Shown piece by piece: positions 62,442-64,000 of a stretch of 64,000 bases of DNA. Source of the stretch: Microplitis mediator (Eukaryota > Arthropoda > Insecta > Hymenoptera > Braconidae). Numbering within the stretch: the first letter of the stretch is position 1; the number at the start of each line of letters is the position of its first letter. The notes below the pieces were generated by a model. It saw nothing but the letters and a program-made list of their open reading frames with translations. It was not told the origin of the DNA and did no database searches. Made by a program: the position numbers and the translations under genes. The stretch spans positions 23,538,082 through 23,602,081 of the forward strand of contig NC_079974.1 of assembly GCF_029852145.1 (NCBI RefSeq), given 5' to 3'.

Positions 62442-63063
62442 GGGGAGACCGGGGCAAGACGGCCCACCTAAGCCGGTTATTATTATTTGTGGCTTTTAAC
62501 CATCAAGTCGATTTACTCTTGTCCAACTTGAACTCAATTCACCAAAATTTTGGTGAAGCTCCTGAAAAAAAATTTTTTTTTTTTGGGGCAAGACGGCCCC
62601 CTCCGAAAAAAAATGAAAAAAAAAAATTTTTTTTTTTTAATTGTAAAAAAATTTCCCGCGTAACAAATGTTTATATTTTTCTCTTTAACAACTGAATTTA
62701 CTTTAATATTACTCGAAATAACCTTTTTTGATATAATACGAGTCATTTTTTCACTTCTGTAGAAAATTGATTATTGGTTTTTTTAACTTTTTCAAATGCT
62801 CTATTTTAATCCAAATCCATATAATTAACCAAAAAATGATATTTCTATTAAATTAATCATGACTAGGTTATAATACTATGAAATACATTTTCTTTTAGAA
62901 TTTTTGAGTGGTTCATTTTGCCCCAAGTTTCACGTATCGGGCTAAAAATGAGTAAATAATCTAAATTTGTGATAATCAAAAGAAAACAAGAAAAAAAAAA
63001 TTTTGGTTAATTTTTGAGGTGGGCCTTCTTGCCCCAGGTGGGCCGTCTTGCCCCGGTCTCTCC
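62442..63063 (-). mobile_element. GGGGAGACCGGGGCAAG family, copy 4
   Basis: Reverse orientation, TA at 62440-62441 and 63064-63065. Its left TA is also the right border of a decayed CACTG-type element (62274-62439). The right end has one change (TCTCTCC). Confidence 0.85.
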
Positions 63064-63065
63064 TA

Positions 63066-63777
63066 CATTTTAAACTTTATCGTGATAAAAAATTTATAAA
63101 TAATTTTTTCCTAATATTATACTGCATTTTCTTTCATTTGATTCAGTTTTTCATTAATTTCTGTTTGAATAATAAATTACCTATGGTGGAAATTTTATTT
63201 AATAATCGGTAAGTAACTTCTTTTTACGAAAAGATCTTTCATATTTTATTAGCGATCTATTGCCGTCATACTACAAAACTTTAATATAGTTTTGAATTTC
63301 GTCGAGTAGCTTCCAAAAATAAGATCGGTTCAAAAATTTATATAATTATATATAGACGGAATGTAGCGCTTCTTATAACTGCGATAACCTTAATAAATTT
63401 AGCGTCTGAAATTTTAAAAACTAATTTGAATTATTTAATTGCAATAATTTATATTTAGAATACCGAACCACAAGTAGATTAATTAATCCTTATGTTTAAT
63501 GACACAGAATTTATATGAATAAAAAATTAGCAACATAATAAATTGCCGATCTTAATCAGACACATTATAATCCCAAGAATTAAGTGCCTGGAATATTAAA
63601 CTCAGTGGTCTTATCACGCATCGCGCGGTCGATTTAGATTTGCATAATTACTTTGCACAGCTTTACTACACAATTCTCTGTCGCATTATACTTTTTCGGC
63701 CATTGGTCCACGTGCTCTCATGAAAAATACTGCCTTTTAATGTCCAACCCATTTATACATAAATATACATATCGGAT
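63066..63777. other. AT-rich unique sequence
   Basis: No gene or repeat recognised. Confidence 0.5.
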
Positions 63778-63937
63778 GGGGGAGGGGCAAAACGGGTACT
63801 TAAGAAAATATTGTTTTCGGGAAATACGTTAAATCGTTTTTCTTTAATGATTTTCGAAATGACTAGAAAAAATTTTCAGCTGCCGTTAAAAAAAAAGTTC
63901 CATGTTTTTTGCGAGCAAAATGGGGTCCTCCCTCCCC
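63778..63937. mobile_element. Short GGGGGAGGGGCAAAACGGG element
   Basis: About 160 bp, left end GGGGGAGGGGCAAAACGGG and right end GGGGTCCTCCCTCCCC. The right flank is TA, the left TG, so one flank has probably mutated. Smallest member of the GGGG-ended group. Confidence 0.6.
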
Positions 63938-63941
63938 TATA

Positions 63942-64000
63942 CACGGAAAGAAATTTTCGTTAAAAATTACCGTTAAATTCACTGTAATCGTGGGACATAA
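63942..64000 (+). mobile_element. Left end of a CACGGAAAG element cut by the window edge
   Basis: TA (63940-63941) followed by CACGGAAAGAAATTTTCG and the start of a GTTAAA(A/T)(A/T)TTAC word run. The right end is beyond the window. Confidence 0.5.

Overview
This is a strongly AT-rich eukaryotic nuclear window with almost no protein-coding sequence and a very dense population of short non-autonomous transposable elements. The core-promoter grammar (TATA box plus the TCAGT initiator of arthropods), the base composition and the element types suggest an insect. From general memory of such genomes I would guess a hymenopteran, perhaps a parasitoid wasp, but nothing here proves it.

Genes. The one recognisable protein is at 20095-21072 (+). 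It is an intronless, shortened, frameshifted relative of Cdc73/parafibromin (hyrax in flies), the Paf1-complex subunit. It has its own TATA/initiator promoter at 19942-19981, and a 4-copy tandem repeat begins inside its last codons. A second supported gene piece is a TATA/initiator promoter at 46101-46137 with a short leader and a first coding exon (46244-46265) that ends at a splice donor; its downstream exons were not found. Other coding hints (4442-4714 minus, 22152-22364 minus, 38561-38623 plus, 59655-59975 plus) are weak. Most long open frames are accidents inside repeats.

Mobile elements. (1) Elements with ends GGGGAG/GGGGAAGG and TA target duplications: 390, 22853, 30907, 31187, 37370, 41483, 48204, 56405, 62442 and 63778, plus two fragments. 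Two paralogous copies, one occupied and one empty, demonstrate TA insertion directly. (2) Six copies of a family with GCACGCCTCG asymmetric inverted repeats and a hairpin near one end, resembling Helentron-associated elements: 535, 2177, 15675, 18570, 28190, 39545. (3) A set of mutually unrelated families with ends CCC(G/A)...TGAAA or CACGGAAA, 2-bp target duplications, and interiors made of one short palindromic word repeated many times around a non-repetitive core: 6809, 12265, 13626, 24589, 26283, 28924, 32837, 39027, 49121, 54432, 56031, 58396, 60397, 63942. Two of the cores contain tRNA-like sequences with Pol III box motifs. (4) CACTG-ended elements with TA duplications: 17521, 35758, 46862 and a decayed one at 62274. 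(5) A solo LTR at 61620-62224 with a 5-bp ATTAT duplication. Nested insertions occur at 390/535, 30907/31187, 39027/39545 and 56031/56405.

Satellites. Two arrays of one ~175-200 bp satellite (42740-44336 and 52240-53475) show different higher-order repeat periods. The remaining intervals are AT-rich, apparently unique DNA, probably intronic or intergenic.
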